DNA from: Thiothrix litoralis | GTDB taxonomy: Bacteria > Pseudomonadota > Gammaproteobacteria > Thiotrichales > Thiotrichaceae | NCBI RefSeq assembly: GCF_017901135.1 | Contig: NZ_CP072801.1 | Location: 1,674,001 to 1,738,000, forward strand | Length of the DNA: 64,000 nt | Direction: 5' to 3' | In this document: positions 34,633-43,644 of the stretch, one piece after another | Layout of the letters: the number at the start of each line of letters is the position of its first letter | How positions within the stretch are numbered: the stretch's first letter is position 1 | Notes under the pieces: generated by a model | The model's database searches: none | What the model saw: the letters and a program-made list of their open reading frames with translations, nothing else | What the model was told of the DNA's origin: nothing | Translations under genes and position numbers: made by a program

Positions 34633-35762
34633 TCCTGTCCTTTCGTCGCGGTGTCACGGTCGTCATTAACATCCAGATCAACCACTTCCAGCGGATCAGG
34701 GTCAGGCTCATCTATCCCGTAAATATGACTTTGTTTGTAAGTGCTATGGATGTGACGCATGATCACCGCCAGCACAGCCGCTACCGGCAACGCCAGCAAA
34801 ATGCCAAAAAAGCCGAACAGTTGCCCACCTGCCAGCACCGAGAAAATAACCGTCACCGGGTGCAAGCCAATGCGCTCACCGACCAATAAGGGTGTCAGTA
34901 CCGTACCTTCAATCACTTGTGCCACCCCGAATACTGCCAATACCCAAAACAGGTCAAACACATCCTGGGTCTGGAACAGAATAGCAATCCCGGCAATCGC
35001 CACCCCAACAATCAGGCCGAGGTAAGGCACGAAGCTCACCAACCCGGCAATCAGCCCAATCAGCAAGGCAAACTCCAGCCCTACCAACGACAAACCTAGC
35101 GAGTAAATCCCCGCCAACGCCAGCATTACCAACAATTGCCCGCGCAAGAATGCGCCCAGCACTTCATCCGATTCCCGCCCCAGTTTGGCAACCAGCGGTT
35201 GAATAGAACGCGGCAGCAAATCATCAATGTAAGCCACCATCCGATCCCAATCGCGCAGCAGGTAAAAGGTAATGATCGGAATCAACGCCAGATTTGCCAC
35301 CCACCCCAATACCACAAAGCCTGATTTGGAAATGGTCTGGATAGCATTACGGATAAAGCCGCCCGTTTCCTGCCAATGTGAGGTAATCACCGACTTGATT
35401 TTATCGACTTCGAGAACACTGGTATCCACTTGAAAATGTTCATGCAAATATGGCCCCAACACATTCACTACCCAATCAATGTAAGCAGGCACCTTACCGA
35501 TAAACAGCTTCACCTGCGTTTCCAGAACCGGCAGCAAAAACAGGAAAAACACCAGAATAAACAGGAAAATGACCAGAAAGACTGTCGTGACCGACAAGGT
35601 GCGGGAAAACTTCCAGGTTTCCAGCCGGTCAACCAGTGGGTCGCCCAGATACGCCAGAAACGCTGCCGTCAGAAACGGCGTCAGGATAGGTGCCAGCAAA
35701 TACAGCAAACTCACCACAATGCCCGACACCACTAGCCAGAACCAACGCCCACTATCCAGCAT
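34629..35762 (-). CDS. AI-2E family transporter (PerM-like)
   Basis: 377 residues with about eight transmembrane helices in the family layout: two at the N-terminus, a long extracytoplasmic region (about 75-155), then GWVANLALIPIITFYLLRDWDRM and LLIGLIAGLVSFVPYLGLIVG near the C-terminal bundle. Some members export autoinducer-2 or exchange Na+/H+; the PerM branch is uncharacterised. Its start overlaps the pgsA stop (TAATG), so pgsA-perM-hda is one operon. Confidence 0.88.
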   Translation of the reverse strand: MLDSGRWFWLVVSGIVVSLLYLLAPILTPFLTAAFLAYLGDPLVDRLETWKFSRTLSVTTVFLVIFLFILVFFLFLLPVLETQVKLFIGKVPAYIDWVVNVLGPYLHEHFQVDTSVLEVDKIKSVITSHWQETGGFIRNAIQTISKSGFVVLGWVANLALIPIITFYLLRDWDRMVAYIDDLLPRSIQPLVAKLGRESDEVLGAFLRGQLLVMLALAGIYSLGLSLVGLEFALLIGLIAGLVSFVPYLGLIVGVAIAGIAILFQTQDVFDLFWVLAVFGVAQVIEGTVLTPLLVGERIGLHPVTVIFSVLAGGQLFGFFGILLALPVAAVLAVIMRHIHSTYKQSHIYGIDEPDPDPLEVVDLDVNDDRDTATKGQE

Positions 35763-36331
35763 TATGATTCACCTTTTCGCCACGCATAGCGACTCCACAA
35801 CAAGACATAGGCAGCACCACTCAGGACAGTCGTCACCGCCACGCCCCACTGCAAGCCCAAATTAAACCAGCCGGGCAAAGGGTAAAGCGCCACGTGCAAC
35901 AAAGTCGTTGCCAACAAAAAAATCTGTAAACCGGTATTCAGCTTGCTGATCATCAAAGGGCGCATATCCAGACGGCCTGTTACCAGCCGGTAAATAATAG
36001 CACCCAATACAATCAGCACATCACGCCCAATCACCAACGCAATCAACCACCACGGCAGATGCCCTTTCAGGCCAAAGACAATGAACACTGCCATTACAAA
36101 CAGCTTATCAGCCACCGGGTCAAGCATTGCTCCCAAACGGGTGAGCCAACCGTAACGCCGCGCCAGAAAACCGTCAAGCGCGTCAGATAAACCAGCCAGC
36201 ACCAGCAAGGCCAGCGCTAGCGCATACGACTCCTTCCACAACAGCCAACAAATCGGCAGGATGGAAAGAATACGTATCACTGTGATGATATTTGGAATTT
36301 GTTCCCGCACGTTGAATCCATTTTTATACAA
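35762..36331 (-). CDS. pgsA: CDP-diacylglycerol--glycerol-3-phosphate phosphatidyltransferase
   Basis: 189 residues, integral membrane. The CDP-alcohol phosphotransferase motif is complete (D-G-x2-A-R-x8-G-x3-D-x3-D: DALDGFLARR ... LGAMLDPVADK). Makes phosphatidylglycerol phosphate. No ATG precedes the conserved start region: TTG at 36331 has GGGAG 6 bp upstream, while GTG at 36310 would give MREQIPNIITVIRIL, nearer the usual family N-terminus. The TTG and its Shine-Dalgarno lie next to a perfect hairpin (36333-36354). Confidence 0.93.
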   Translation of the reverse strand: MYKNGFNVREQIPNIITVIRILSILPICWLLWKESYALALALLVLAGLSDALDGFLARRYGWLTRLGAMLDPVADKLFVMAVFIVFGLKGHLPWWLIALVIGRDVLIVLGAIIYRLVTGRLDMRPLMISKLNTGLQIFLLATTLLHVALYPLPGWFNLGLQWGVAVTTVLSGAAYVLLWSRYAWRKGES

Positions 36332-36332
36332 A

Positions 36333-36354
36333 GAAGGCTCCCTATGGAGCCTTC
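36333..36354 (-). terminator. Hairpin between the OmpA-like gene and pgsA
   Basis: GAAGGCTCC / GGAGCCTTC 9-bp stem with a 4-nt loop, followed on the minus strand by TTTG. It lies 55 bp after the OmpA-like stop and could terminate that transcript. It also pairs with the GGGAG Shine-Dalgarno of pgsA, so a role in translational control is possible. Confidence 0.6.
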
Positions 36355-36408
36355 AATCATATAACGGATTATAGGTGATGTGCCGGTTTTCCGACTATTG
36401 TGTTTTTA

Positions 36409-37053
36409 TTACTGCTGAACCGGAATCAGGGTAATTTCAACACGGCGGTTCTGAGCACGGCCGTAATCGCTGCTATTATCAGCAATCGGGCGGCTTTCGC
36501 CATAGCCTACTGCCTGCATACGCTGCGCTGCTACGCCAGTGCTTGCCAGATACGTCCGTACACTGTTGGCACGTTGCTGGGAAAGTTGCAGGTTGGACGC
36601 ATCGCTGCCGATGTTATCCGTATGGCCAGCAATCTGGATGCGAGTTTCTGGGTACTGATTCAGGGTATTAGCCAAGCCACCTAACACACCATAGAACTGT
36701 GGTTTAAGCGTTGCCTGACCAAAGTCAAACGTGATTGCATCAGGCATCGTCAATACGATATTGTCATTCTGACGAGTCACTTCTACGCCCGTACCTTGCA
36801 GGTTTTGGCGCAAAGCGGCTTCTTGCTCATCCATGTAATTGCCGATGGCAGCACCTGCCAAACCACCCACTACTGCACCAGCAATGGTATGCCCTCTGTC
36901 TTTGTCGCCGGTATTTTTACCAACAACAGCACCACCAATAGCCCCGATCAACGCGCCTTGTTGTGCACGGGTCATTTCCCCGGTAGGGCTACAGCCCGCC
37001 ATCAACGCTGCTGAAACAGCACCGATCAACAAAGTACGCATGGAAATTTTCAT
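36409..37053 (-). CDS. OmpA-family lipoprotein (YiaD-like)
   Basis: 214 residues. Lipoprotein signal ending LMAGC; a Gly-zipper segment (GALIGAIGGAVVGKNTG ... GAVVGGLAGAAIGNYM, about 35-75) is followed by a C-terminal OmpA peptidoglycan-binding domain (IAGHTDNIGSDASNLQLSQQRA, YGESRPIADN, QNRRVEI). It anchors the outer membrane to peptidoglycan. The ATG at 37053 has AGGTG at the right distance; the in-frame ATG at 37062 does not. Confidence 0.92.
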   Translation of the reverse strand: MKISMRTLLIGAVSAALMAGCSPTGEMTRAQQGALIGAIGGAVVGKNTGDKDRGHTIAGAVVGGLAGAAIGNYMDEQEAALRQNLQGTGVEVTRQNDNIVLTMPDAITFDFGQATLKPQFYGVLGGLANTLNQYPETRIQIAGHTDNIGSDASNLQLSQQRANSVRTYLASTGVAAQRMQAVGYGESRPIADNSSDYGRAQNRRVEITLIPVQQ

Positions 37054-37170
37054 AATGAACACCTCAATAATTTATAATATGTCGTCACGGTGTTAGAACT
37101 AAGTTAGCCCACAGAGTTCCCGCTAACGATCGGACGAATTTTGACGTAAACCCGAACGCGATGCTAGCCA

Positions 37171-37827
37171 TTAAAAAGGAATCGGGCTGTCAATTGTCAA
37201 AATAGTGCTGGACTGCGGGTGTGGGAACTGGATACAGGCTGCGTGCAACAGCAAACGTGGGGCTTGCGCGAGGATTTCCGCGCTGGCGTATAGCTCATCG
37301 CCGAGGATCGGATGTCCCAACGCCTGTAAATGCACCCGTAACTGATGGGTACGCCCGGTGATGGGTTCGAGTTCCACGCGGGTGGTATTTGCCACTGCAT
37401 CCTGTTCCAGCACTTGATAGCGGGTGCTGGAAGGCTTGCCCAGCTCAAAACTGACCATCTGACGCGGGCGATTAGGCCAATCGGTGATCAGTGGCAGATT
37501 AATTTCACCGCACGCTTCCGCCATTTGCCCTGCCACCACTGCTACGTAGCGTTTGTGTACCTGCCGAGTCTGAAACAGGATACTTAACGCCCGCTCCATC
37601 GCCTTGCCCCGCGCTATCACCATAATGCCAGACGTGCCCATATCGAGACGATGGACGGTTAAAGCATCGGGGAATTCGGTTTGCACCCGGCTAATCATGC
37701 AATCCTGTTTATCTGCACCACGACCGGGGACGGAAAGCAGGCCAGCGGGCTTATCGACTACGATTAGAGAGTCATCTTGATAGAGGATTTGCAGGCCAGT
37801 ATGGGGTGGGGGAGTATAGATGATCAA
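37171..37827 (-). CDS. RluA-family pseudouridine synthase
   Basis: 218 residues. Catalytic motif HRLDMGTSGIMV (Asp about residue 62), preceded by DDSLIVVDKPAGLLSVPGRG and followed by RTHQLRVHLQALGHPILGD. Single-domain without an S4 domain, as in RluA, which modifies 23S rRNA U746 and tRNA U32; the LLSVPGRG segment matches RluA itself. No ATG precedes the conserved region; TTG at 37827 is the best start. Confidence 0.88.
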   Translation of the reverse strand: MIIYTPPPHTGLQILYQDDSLIVVDKPAGLLSVPGRGADKQDCMISRVQTEFPDALTVHRLDMGTSGIMVIARGKAMERALSILFQTRQVHKRYVAVVAGQMAEACGEINLPLITDWPNRPRQMVSFELGKPSSTRYQVLEQDAVANTTRVELEPITGRTHQLRVHLQALGHPILGDELYASAEILAQAPRLLLHAACIQFPHPQSSTILTIDSPIPF

Positions 37828-37854
37828 ATCACATTCCGTAGAGGTAGTCGGAAA

Positions 37855-38190
37855 TCAGACGTAGACCTCAAGACACGACAAGTCAGAATTATCAACAAAT
37901 GCCTGTACATCATCCCGAATGGACAACAATATTTCCACAATACGTCGACGGGGCTGATTACCACACTTCAACCAGATCACTTTAGGTGGATGCCCATACA
38001 ACGCCGAAAGGTCATGGAAATCGCTGTCTTGCGTTACCAACAGGTAATTTTCCTGCCGAGCATATGCCCATATTTCCCCATCAGCCGCCGACTCCATGCC
38101 CAGCAAAGCAATCTGCGAGGACTCCGGGTAAACGTCCACAATCGCCGGAATAATACGCCGCGACAGGTTTTCTTCAAGCAACAACTTCAT
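37855..38190 (-). CDS. DUF5615 PIN-like protein (probable toxin)
   Basis: 111 residues. MKLLLEENLSRRIIPAI and LLVTQDSDFHDLSALYG match the DUF5615 PIN-like fold, with acidic residues at the nuclease positions (EENL, TQDSDF). It overlaps the DUF433 gene by 4 bp (ATGA), the usual order for this putative toxin-antitoxin pair. Activity not demonstrated for most members. Confidence 0.82.
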   Translation of the reverse strand: MKLLLEENLSRRIIPAIVDVYPESSQIALLGMESAADGEIWAYARQENYLLVTQDSDFHDLSALYGHPPKVIWLKCGNQPRRRIVEILLSIRDDVQAFVDNSDLSCLEVYV

Positions 38191-38423
38191 GCAGCGATCA
38201 GCATTTGCATGGAATGTTCACGGTGTGCCGCGAATTGCAGGCTAGCAGTCACATCCGCCGCCTCCAGCTCCGGGAAATCCTCAAGAATCTCGGAGATGCT
38301 CATCCCCGCCGCAAGCCAACCTAGCACATCAGCAACCGCAATCCGTAACCCACGAATACACGGCTTGCCACTACGCTTGCCTGCCTCAATCGTAATCCGA
38401 CTATTAGGTGTCATCACGCTCAT
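38187..38423 (-). CDS. DUF433 antitoxin-like protein
   Basis: 78 residues. Classic DUF433 sequence: ITIEAGKRSGKPCIRGLRIAVADVLGWLAAGMS then ILEDFPELEAADV, a helix-turn-helix-type protein thought to neutralise and autoregulate the DUF5615 partner. Confidence 0.85.
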   Translation of the reverse strand: MSVMTPNSRITIEAGKRSGKPCIRGLRIAVADVLGWLAAGMSISEILEDFPELEAADVTASLQFAAHREHSMQMLIAA

Positions 38424-38490
38424 CTGCGCCTCTCCTGATATTGTGTAACAGCTATCTGCATTATAGCGCCAATTACATTATTCCAGACGC

Positions 38491-38522
38491 AAAAAAGGCC
38501 AGTCATTTCTGACTAGCCTTTA
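38491..38522 (-). terminator. Terminator of tRNA-Leu
   Basis: AAAGGC-T-AGTCA / TGACT-G-GCCTTT stem ending in a TTTTTT run on the minus strand, directly after the tRNA 3' end. Confidence 0.9.
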
Positions 38523-38526
38523 AATT

Positions 38527-38613
38527 TGGTGCCGGGAAGAGGACTCGAACCTCCACGGGGTTACCCCCACTAATACCTGAAACTAGCGCGTCTACCAATT
38601 CCGCCATCTCGGC
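38527..38613 (-). tRNA. tRNA-Leu (anticodon CAG)
   Basis: 87 nt with encoded CCA. Starts GCCGAGATGGCGGAATTGG, has the long variable arm of class II tRNAs (GTGGGGGTAACCCCGT) and the T arm GGTTCGAGTCC. The anticodon loop TTCAGGT, closed by CTAGT/ATTAG, reads CAG as in E. coli tRNA-Leu(CAG). The acceptor stem GCCGAGA pairs with the complement near the 3' end with minor mismatches. It stands alone with its own terminator. Confidence 0.96.
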
Positions 38614-38723
38614 AATTCATAAAGCAGTAATGCCTTGTGAGAAGCGAAATATATAGAGCTTGTGGCATCTTGTCAAACACCAAACAGCGTTTTTATTACA
38701 TTTTTTTGATACACTGCGCCCAT

Positions 38724-41090
38724 ATGAAAACGCAAACCACACAAGGACACAATTTGAAGTTTAACGACCCCCATAGTCAGCGCGAAGCCGAAAAGTATGA
38801 AAACCCCATTCCCAGCCGCGAGGTTATCTTGCAGTTGCTGGAGGAAAACGGCCAACCGCTCGACTTTGTTGCCATCACCGAAGCCCTGCACCTGCACGAC
38901 GAACGTGACATTGACGCCCTGAAAAAACGCCTGCGGGCGATGGAGCGCGACGGGCAACTGCTATACAACCGCCGCCGCCAATACGTCCCCATCGAACGCA
39001 CCGACCTGATTGCCGGGCGCGTCATCGGCCACCCGGACGGATTCGGTTTCCTCAAACCGGATGACGGCACGCCTGACCTGTTCTTGCACGCCAAACAAAT
39101 GCATGGCCTGATGCACGGCGACCGCGCCCTGTGCAGCGTGCGTGGCCTCGACCCCAAAGGCCGCCGCGAAGGCGCTGTCGTGGAAGTGCTGGAACGCGGC
39201 ACTACCCAAGTCGTCGGGCGCTATTTCATCGAGGGCAATATCGGCTTCGTTACCCCCGACAACTCCCGTATCAGCCAGGACATTCTCATCCCCGCTAATG
39301 CCGCTGGTAATGCCCAACCCGGCCAAATCGTAGTCGCCGCGATTGTTGAACAGCCCTCCAAGCGTGCCCAACCCACCGGCAAAATTGTCGAAGTACTCGG
39401 CGATCACATGGCTCCCGGCATGGAAATCGACGTAGCCATCCGCAGCCACCAGCTTCCCCACGAATGGTCAGCCGAAATCCACGAAGAAGCCGACCGTTTC
39501 GGCTACGAAGTCCCCGAAGCTGATAAAGTCGACAAAAACCGCGAAGACTTGCGCGACACCCCATTCGTCACCATCGATGGCGAAGATGCCAAAGACTTCG
39601 ACGATGCCGTGTACTGCGAACGTGACGGCAACGGCTGGCGCTTATTGGTTGCGATTGCCGACGTATCGCATTACGTCAAAGCCAACTCAGCCATCGGACG
39701 TGAAGCCACCGAACGCGGCACATCCGTGTATTTCCCCGGCAAAGTCATCCCCATGCTGCCAGAAATCCTCTCCAACGGCCTGTGCTCGCTTAACCCACAC
39801 GTCGATCGCCTGTGCATGATTTGCGACATTCAGATCGGCGCACGCGGCAAACTCATCAGCTACCAGTTCGTCGAAGGCATCATGCACTCCGCTGCTCGCC
39901 TGACCTACACCGATATGGCGAAAATCGTGGTTGACCGTGACATGGCAGCCCGTCGCCAACACCCGCAAGAACTTTGCGAACACCTCGACGACCTGTATTC
40001 CCTTTACCACGTATTACGCAAAGCGCGTGACCGCCGTGGCGCAATCGACTTTGAAACCTCCGAAACCCGCATCGTTTTCGATGCCGAACGCAAGATCGAA
40101 GCAATTGTTCCCACCGTGCGCAACGATGCCCACAAGCTGATCGAAGAATGCATGATCCTCGCCAACGTGTGCGCGGCAACCTACCTCAGCAAGTATAAAA
40201 TTCCTGCGTTGCACCGCGCCCACAAGCGCCCCAGCCCGGAAAAACTCGCCGATGTACGCCAATTCCTCGCCGGTTTAGCCCTGACGCTCGACGGTGGCGA
40301 CGAACCCACCCCTGCGGATTACACCAAGTTGCTCAACAACCTCGGTGATCGCCCGGACAAGCACCTGATCCAGACCGTACTGCTGCGCTCCATGTCGCAA
40401 GCGGTTTACAGCCCTGATTCCGACGGGCATTTCGGGCTAGCACAAACCCATTACGCGCACTTTACTTCACCGATACGCCGTTACCCTGACCTATTGGTGC
40501 ACCGCGCTATCCGTCATCTGGTGCGTGGTGGCAAAGTCAGCGAGTACCAATATTCGCACAAAGACATGGTAGCACTGGGTGAACACTGCTCCATGACCGA
40601 ACGCCGTGCGGATGATGCCACCCGCGATGTCACCGCCTGGCTCAAATGCGAATACATGCAGGCACACGTGGGCGAAACTTTCAGCGGCGTGATCGCAGGC
40701 GTCACTGGCTTTGGCCTGTTCGTCGAACTCAAAGACATCTACGTGGAAGGTCTGATCCACATCACCGCCCTGACCAGCGATTACTACCACTTTGATGCCG
40801 CACGCCACCAATTGACCGGGGAAAATTCCGGGCGCATCTACCGACTCGGCGACACCCTCAATGTCACCGTCGCACGGGTGGATCTGGATGAGCGCAAAAT
40901 CGACTTCGTACTCGCCAAAACGGATAGCGACGACGCTGACAGTAGCAAGAAACCGCGCGGTAAAAAACCTGCCAGCAAAAGCCGCAAACCCGCCAGTAAG
41001 CCAAGAGCCAAGAAGCCCAAAGCTGAACCCGATTCCACAGGCAGCCAGACTGCCACCAAGAAACCCCGCAAGAAGAAACCGCAAGCCTAA
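38724..41090 (+). CDS. rnr: Ribonuclease R
   Basis: 788 residues. Winged-helix N-terminus, two cold-shock domains (VIGHPDGFGFLKPDD is typical), the RNB catalytic domain with DGEDAKDFDDAVYCE (Asp cluster) and a C-terminal S1 domain (GETFSGVIAGVTGFGLFVEL) followed by a basic Lys-rich tail. 3'-5' exoribonuclease for structured RNA. Start: ATG at 38724 lies just after a TACACT -10-like sequence (38710-38715) and would be nearly leaderless; TTG at 38754, in frame and preceded by AAGGA, is a strong alternative. The stop overlaps the rlmB ATG (TAATG). Confidence 0.95.
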   Translation: MKTQTTQGHNLKFNDPHSQREAEKYENPIPSREVILQLLEENGQPLDFVAITEALHLHDERDIDALKKRLRAMERDGQLLYNRRRQYVPIERTDLIAGRVIGHPDGFGFLKPDDGTPDLFLHAKQMHGLMHGDRALCSVRGLDPKGRREGAVVEVLERGTTQVVGRYFIEGNIGFVTPDNSRISQDILIPANAAGNAQPGQIVVAAIVEQPSKRAQPTGKIVEVLGDHMAPGMEIDVAIRSHQLPHEWSAEIHEEADRFGYEVPEADKVDKNREDLRDTPFVTIDGEDAKDFDDAVYCERDGNGWRLLVAIADVSHYVKANSAIGREATERGTSVYFPGKVIPMLPEILSNGLCSLNPHVDRLCMICDIQIGARGKLISYQFVEGIMHSAARLTYTDMAKIVVDRDMAARRQHPQELCEHLDDLYSLYHVLRKARDRRGAIDFETSETRIVFDAERKIEAIVPTVRNDAHKLIEECMILANVCAATYLSKYKIPALHRAHKRPSPEKLADVRQFLAGLALTLDGGDEPTPADYTKLLNNLGDRPDKHLIQTVLLRSMSQAVYSPDSDGHFGLAQTHYAHFTSPIRRYPDLLVHRAIRHLVRGGKVSEYQYSHKDMVALGEHCSMTERRADDATRDVTAWLKCEYMQAHVGETFSGVIAGVTGFGLFVELKDIYVEGLIHITALTSDYYHFDAARHQLTGENSGRIYRLGDTLNVTVARVDLDERKIDFVLAKTDSDDADSSKKPRGKKPASKSRKPASKPRAKKPKAEPDSTGSQTATKKPRKKKPQA

Positions 41091-41830
41091 TGTCAAAATC
41101 CATCATTTGCGGCGTACATGCCGTTGAAAGCGCCCTGCGCAACGATACCGAAAATCTCGGGCAAATCTGGCTGGACAAACGCAGCCGCAACGACCGCCTG
41201 AAGAAGCTCGAAAAAATGGCGGAAGAAAACGGGATGCGCGTTTTCCTCACCGACGACGACAAGCTCGACAAACTCGCCGGTAACAACCGCCACCAAGGCA
41301 TTGTTGCCGAGTATTACAAGCTCAAAGCGTGGACAGAAAACGACCTCTACGACATGCTCGATGGCATGACCGAGCAGCCCTTCCTGTTGGTGCTGGATGG
41401 CGTGACTGACCCACATAATCTGGGTGCATGTTTACGTACTGCCGAAGGTGCGGGCGTCCACGCCGTGATTGCCCCCAAGGACAATGCCGCCAGCATTACC
41501 CCAACCGTGCGCAAAGTTGCTTCTGGTGCAGCGGAAATCATCCCGTTTGTGCCAGTCACCAACCTTGCCCGCACGCTGGAAACGCTCAAAAATCGCGGCA
41601 TCTGGCTGACCGGCACCAGCGACAAAGCCAAACAAACCTTGTATCAAGCCGACCTGAAAGGGCCAATGGCTTTGGTGATGGGTGCAGAAGGTGCAGGCAT
41701 ACGCCGCCTGACCGAAGAGGCTTGCGACTACCTGATTTCCATTCCGATGGCGGGTCAGGTATCGAGCCTCAATGTCTCGGTCGCAACGGGCGTTTGCTTG
41801 TTTGAAGCAGGTCGTCAGCGCCAGCGTTAA
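41090..41830 (+). CDS. rlmB: 23S rRNA 2'-O-methyltransferase RlmB (Gm2251)
   Basis: 246 residues. SpoU/TrmH fold: a substrate-binding N-terminal domain (CGVHAVESALR) and the SAM-binding knot motifs LDGVTDPHNLGACLRTAEGAG, LVMGAEGAGIRRL and IPMAGQVSSLNVSVATGV. Translationally coupled to rnr, the usual rnr-rlmB pair. Convergent with the next gene; the two stop codons overlap. Confidence 0.97.
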   Translation: MSKSIICGVHAVESALRNDTENLGQIWLDKRSRNDRLKKLEKMAEENGMRVFLTDDDKLDKLAGNNRHQGIVAEYYKLKAWTENDLYDMLDGMTEQPFLLVLDGVTDPHNLGACLRTAEGAGVHAVIAPKDNAASITPTVRKVASGAAEIIPFVPVTNLARTLETLKNRGIWLTGTSDKAKQTLYQADLKGPMALVMGAEGAGIRRLTEEACDYLISIPMAGQVSSLNVSVATGVCLFEAGRQRQR

Positions 41831-42711
41831 GGCGCAGCGTAATAGTCATACTTGCTCAGCATGTCGCTGGTAAACCGCCACGCGTCGTTGTAAGACAGGC
41901 CGCTGTTGTTGGGGATAATGACTTTCACGTACAAATCCGTGCTGTGCTGGGCTTTAAGCGCACCTAACTCACTTTCCAATGCTGCCCGTGTGACGCTACG
42001 TGAAGAAGCCTCGCCCGGTTTGCGGATGCTGTAACCGGATTTGCTATACACCACTTCGACCACTTGCTTACCTTTGGTCGAACGTGCTGGCTTGAGTAGT
42101 TTCTGGTATTTCTGGTCGAGTTCGGTGTATTCGCCTTGCATACTCAGCAGTTTTTTCTCGCTTTCATCCACTTTGGTGCGCAAGCCTGCCATGTCAGTTT
42201 CCTTGCTCTCCAAGGTGATTTGCAATTCCTGAATGGCCTTGTCACGCAAACCCAGAGTGTCCGCCTGTGTGCTGGAAAGTGCCTGTAAACGGGCAAGTTC
42301 CGCATCCTTGCTGGTACTGGTGGCGCGGGCTTCTTCAGTCGTGGCACGGCTGCGCAGTAATTCCATTTCCAGCGAAGCGGTACGCTGTTGCAGGTAGTCG
42401 AGTTGCTCTTCCAGCGTGGCATTGGCTTTGAGCTGGAATTCGGCTTGTTGGTTGGCTTTTTGCGCTTCTTGAGCAGCACGTTGGGCATCTACTGCCAACT
42501 TTTGAGCTTCCTGCTGTGCCACTTGTTCTGCTAACACGCTGTGGCGCAAATTATCCAGCAAGCGCGTATTGGTCAGCACGACCGCTACCGTCACGATCAG
42601 GAAAATCATGGTGATGACCATCATGATGTCGGTAAACGAAGGCCAGAAACTTTCCTCGTATTCATCCCGCGAACTGATCAGGGAGGCGAAAGAAAAATGC
42701 CCGTCACTCAT
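41827..42711 (-). CDS. MotB-like single-pass stator protein with long coiled coil
   Basis: 294 residues. One transmembrane helix near residues 23-46 (SFWPSFTDIMMVITMIFLIV) carries the Asp typical of MotB/TolR/ExbD proton channels, followed by a coiled coil of about 130 residues and a C-terminal domain of about 75 residues (VVEVVYSKSGYSIRKPGEA ... SYNDAWRFTSDML) without a recognisable OmpA peptidoglycan-binding signature. Partner of the MotA-like gene 3 bp upstream. Resembles stators such as ZorB in its TM motif, but no other Zorya genes are present. Function unknown; a proton-driven mechanical or signalling complex is inferred. Confidence 0.75.
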   Translation of the reverse strand: MSDGHFSFASLISSRDEYEESFWPSFTDIMMVITMIFLIVTVAVVLTNTRLLDNLRHSVLAEQVAQQEAQKLAVDAQRAAQEAQKANQQAEFQLKANATLEEQLDYLQQRTASLEMELLRSRATTEEARATSTSKDAELARLQALSSTQADTLGLRDKAIQELQITLESKETDMAGLRTKVDESEKKLLSMQGEYTELDQKYQKLLKPARSTKGKQVVEVVYSKSGYSIRKPGEASSRSVTRAALESELGALKAQHSTDLYVKVIIPNNSGLSYNDAWRFTSDMLSKYDYYAAP

Positions 42712-42714
42712 GCC

Positions 42715-43644
42715 CTACCCCTTCGGTTGTTCGTCAAGACGGAAACCTTCGCGGATCGAGTCACGAATCACCTTGATATTATCGCCGCTTTGACTCACCG
42801 CGACTTGCAGATCATCCGCCGCCAATTGCAAACGTTCGCCCGCGTGCAAAAAACGATCCTGAATCAGGTGAATAGCCTCGGCCGAACGGCGCAATTCCGC
42901 CGCCAATACCGCCACGTCATGCATCAGGCTGTTTTCAGCGTGCTGGAAGCGCGGCATGATGTAAAGCGTGGTGACATTTTCAATATTGACCAGCAACTGG
43001 GTGCGGGCATCCTGCAAACGCAGGTGGAAGTACGCAAAAAACACGTAGCAGACAATAGCAGTAATCGTCGTACTGAGCGCGTTGGACATACCCCCGATAA
43101 TCGTTCCCATCTGCTGCATGTTTTCGGGCGAATCCAGTAACCCGGCAGCACCCATCAGCGCAATCGACAACGAGACTACCGTTCCAAAAACACCCGACAA
43201 AATCAGAATGTTATGCACAAAGCGGACAAGGGTAAACTGAGTCGACATGCCCGCTGCCAAGGTCGACGCCAAAGCTGCCTGATTCACGTCCGCGTGCTGA
43301 CGGGCAATGGTTTGCACGGCGTGGTAGCGGTCTACAATCATAGCGGCATTGGCTAACCCATAGACGGGATTGGGAGCACTCTCTGCTACCCGCTTTATAA
43401 AACGCTGCAACATGTCTTGCTCACGCGTAAAACTTAAGAACATCAAAATCATGCGCACTAGCCCAATCAGGAAAATCATCAGAATAATCCCGTTCAGCAC
43501 CAGCCCCAACTGCCCGGCCTGGGTGGCATAGAAAAATTGCGCGACGTGCTCCTTGTTCATGAGCACCACGAAACCCAGCAGGAACAGCACCACCAGCATT
43601 TGTAGCAGCGTCAGGTAATAGCGGGTTTTAATTGGTTTCAGCAT
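42715..43644 (-). CDS. MotA/TolQ/ExbB-like stator protein
   Basis: 309 residues with about four transmembrane helices: two at the N-terminus (LLQMLVVLFLLGFVVLM, LNGIILMIFLIGLVRMILMF) and two in the conserved MotA/ExbB region (LILSGVFGTVVSLSIALMG, NALSTTITAIVCYVFFAYF). The cytosolic C-terminal tail (about 75 residues) is helical. ATG at 43644 has AAGGA upstream; an in-frame ATG at 43665 would lengthen the overlap with rmuC. With the MotB-like protein it should form a proton-conducting 5:2-type complex (inference from family). In one run with gph and rmuC. Confidence 0.78.
   Translation of the reverse strand: MLKPIKTRYYLTLLQMLVVLFLLGFVVLMNKEHVAQFFYATQAGQLGLVLNGIILMIFLIGLVRMILMFLSFTREQDMLQRFIKRVAESAPNPVYGLANAAMIVDRYHAVQTIARQHADVNQAALASTLAAGMSTQFTLVRFVHNILILSGVFGTVVSLSIALMGAAGLLDSPENMQQMGTIIGGMSNALSTTITAIVCYVFFAYFHLRLQDARTQLLVNIENVTTLYIMPRFQHAENSLMHDVAVLAAELRRSAEAIHLIQDRFLHAGERLQLAADDLQVAVSQSGDNIKVIRDSIREGFRLDEQPKG

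Noticed and set aside
41827-43644. Zorya-type defence system
   Set aside because: The MotA/MotB-like pair resembles ZorA/ZorB only in the membrane motif; there is no ZorC, ZorD or ZorE and the neighbours are rmuC and gph.
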